From contig NZ_CP085876.1 in NCBI RefSeq assembly GCF_013284245.2, positions 4,199,001 through 4,263,000 of the forward strand: a DNA stretch of 64,000 nucleotides. Reading direction: 5' to 3'. Position 1 is the first letter of the stretch, and each line of letters starts with the position of its first letter. This DNA comes from Brevibacillus sp. DP1.3A. Lineage in GTDB: Bacteria; Bacillota; Bacilli; Brevibacillales; Brevibacillaceae. Of the stretch, positions 63,472 to 64,000 are shown one piece after another. The notes beneath the pieces were generated by a model. That model worked only from the letters and a program-made list of their open reading frames with translations. It made no database searches and was not told the DNA's origin. A program made the translations under genes and the position numbers.

Positions 63472-64000
63472 TTATGCGTTTGCAGCTTCTGTCACGTGCA
63501 GAACTTGCTTGATGCGATCAATTGCCCAATCCAGATCTTCTTTGCTGATGACGAGTGGCGGTGCAAAGCGAATGGTTGTCTCATGTGTTTCTTTGCACAG
63601 GAGTCCCAGTTCTTTTAGTTTTTCGCAATATGGACGAGCCGCTGTTGTCAGCTCCAAACCAATGAACAGACCGCGACCGCGAATTTCCTTGATGATTGGG
63701 TTGTTGATTTCTTTCAATTTCTCCATGAAGTATGCGCCCATTTCCAGGGAGCGCTGTACAAGACCTTCGTCAGCCAATACATCCATAGCTGCAACAGCAA
63801 CTGCACATCCGAGTGGATTTCCGCCAAAGGTAGAACCGTGGGAGCCTGGCTCAAACACGCTCAAGATTTCTTTATCTGCTGCTACTGCGGAGATTGGGAA
63901 CACGCCACCGCCAAGAGCTTTCCCCATGACGTACATGTCTGGTACTACATCTTCCCAATCGCTGGCAAACATTTTACCTGTGCGACCAAAGCCCGTTTGA
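63472..64000 (-). CDS. rocD: ornithine--oxo-acid aminotransferase, C-terminal part (runs off the window)
   Basis: Converts ornithine and 2-oxoglutarate to glutamate semialdehyde in arginine breakdown. Only the last 175 or so codons are in the window, the open frame continuing to the edge with [18 protein letters not shown]. The PLP lysine is in [17 protein letters not shown] and [18 protein letters not shown] follows. Class III aminotransferase, PLP-dependent. The 5' end is missing, so start and neighbours cannot be judged. Confidence 0.88.
   Translation of the reverse strand, partial: QTGFGRTGKMFASDWEDVVPDMYVMGKALGGGVFPISAVAADKEILSVFEPGSHGSTFGGNPLGCAVAVAAMDVLADEGLVQRSLEMGAYFMEKLKEINNPIIKEIRGRGLFIGLELTTAARPYCEKLKELGLLCKETHETTIRFAPPLVISKEDLDWAIDRIKQVLHVTEAANA

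Overview
The window is a contiguous stretch of a spore-forming Gram-positive chromosome, most like Brevibacillus or a close Paenibacillaceae relative. This is an inference. It rests on Bacillus-type genes (lipM, gcvT/PA/PB beside yqhH-yqhG, yqzE-aroK, ylbF/ylbG, ylaN-glsA), sporulation genes (cotJABC, sleB, sda), lipoproteins with Gram-positive signals, strong GGAGG ribosome sites, and many secreted proteins with copper-amine-oxidase-N-like domains. I see no rRNA, tRNA, IS element, phage or CRISPR array, so this is mostly core chromosome.

Layout. 1-7.6 kb: a D-amino acid aminotransferase, then a minus-strand block of lipM, a murG paralogue and the glycine cleavage operon gcvT-gcvPA-gcvPB under a tandem glycine riboswitch. 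7.8-14.7 kb: the SNF2-type yqhH and its partner yqhG diverge from gcv, followed by a secreted protein, ykuS, yqzE, aroK and a membrane-anchored M1-like peptidase. 14.8-18.1 kb: a molybdate module with a HTH/periplasmic-binding-fold regulator divergent from modABC; a perfect 20-bp palindrome lies between them. 18.1-25 kb: pxpA, ylbG, ylbF, a helicase-associated protein, two small secreted proteins and RNase J. 25.1-28.3 kb: three tandem paralogous secreted proteins. 28.4-31.8 kb: cotJABC and a rhodanese / CcdA / cupredoxin membrane cluster.

31.9-38.4 kb: a PIG-L-like gene and a complete oligopeptide ABC transporter. 38.5-39.9 kb: a copper-response cluster (csoR, a half-size sulfite-reductase-like protein, copZ with a CsoR-type operator inside its promoter). 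40-46.7 kb: two GGDEF-EAL c-di-GMP proteins and a chemoreceptor. 46.9-55.8 kb: a nuclease lipoprotein, a MerR-methyltransferase fusion, a CBS protein, YugN, a SEDS protein, Asp23, a pyruvate-oxidase-like enzyme, SleB and a cation/proton exchanger. 55.8-64 kb: an NSS amino-acid transporter behind two tandem T-boxes that read as phenylalanine-specific, then ylaN, glsA, a PatB-type lyase, an AbgT transporter with a long leader, an unrecognised protein, sda with DnaA boxes and an SOS-like box upstream, and the 3' part of rocD.

Regulation is readable in unusual detail: a tandem glycine riboswitch, tandem T-boxes, a CsoR box between -35 and -10, a probable molybdate operator, and a replication-status control region at sda. 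No clearly new multi-gene system such as a defence island is present. The least explained items are the degenerate PIG-L protein at the head of a peptide transporter operon, the triple secreted-protein array, the MerR-methyltransferase fusion, the copper/thiol membrane cluster, and the long AbgT leader.
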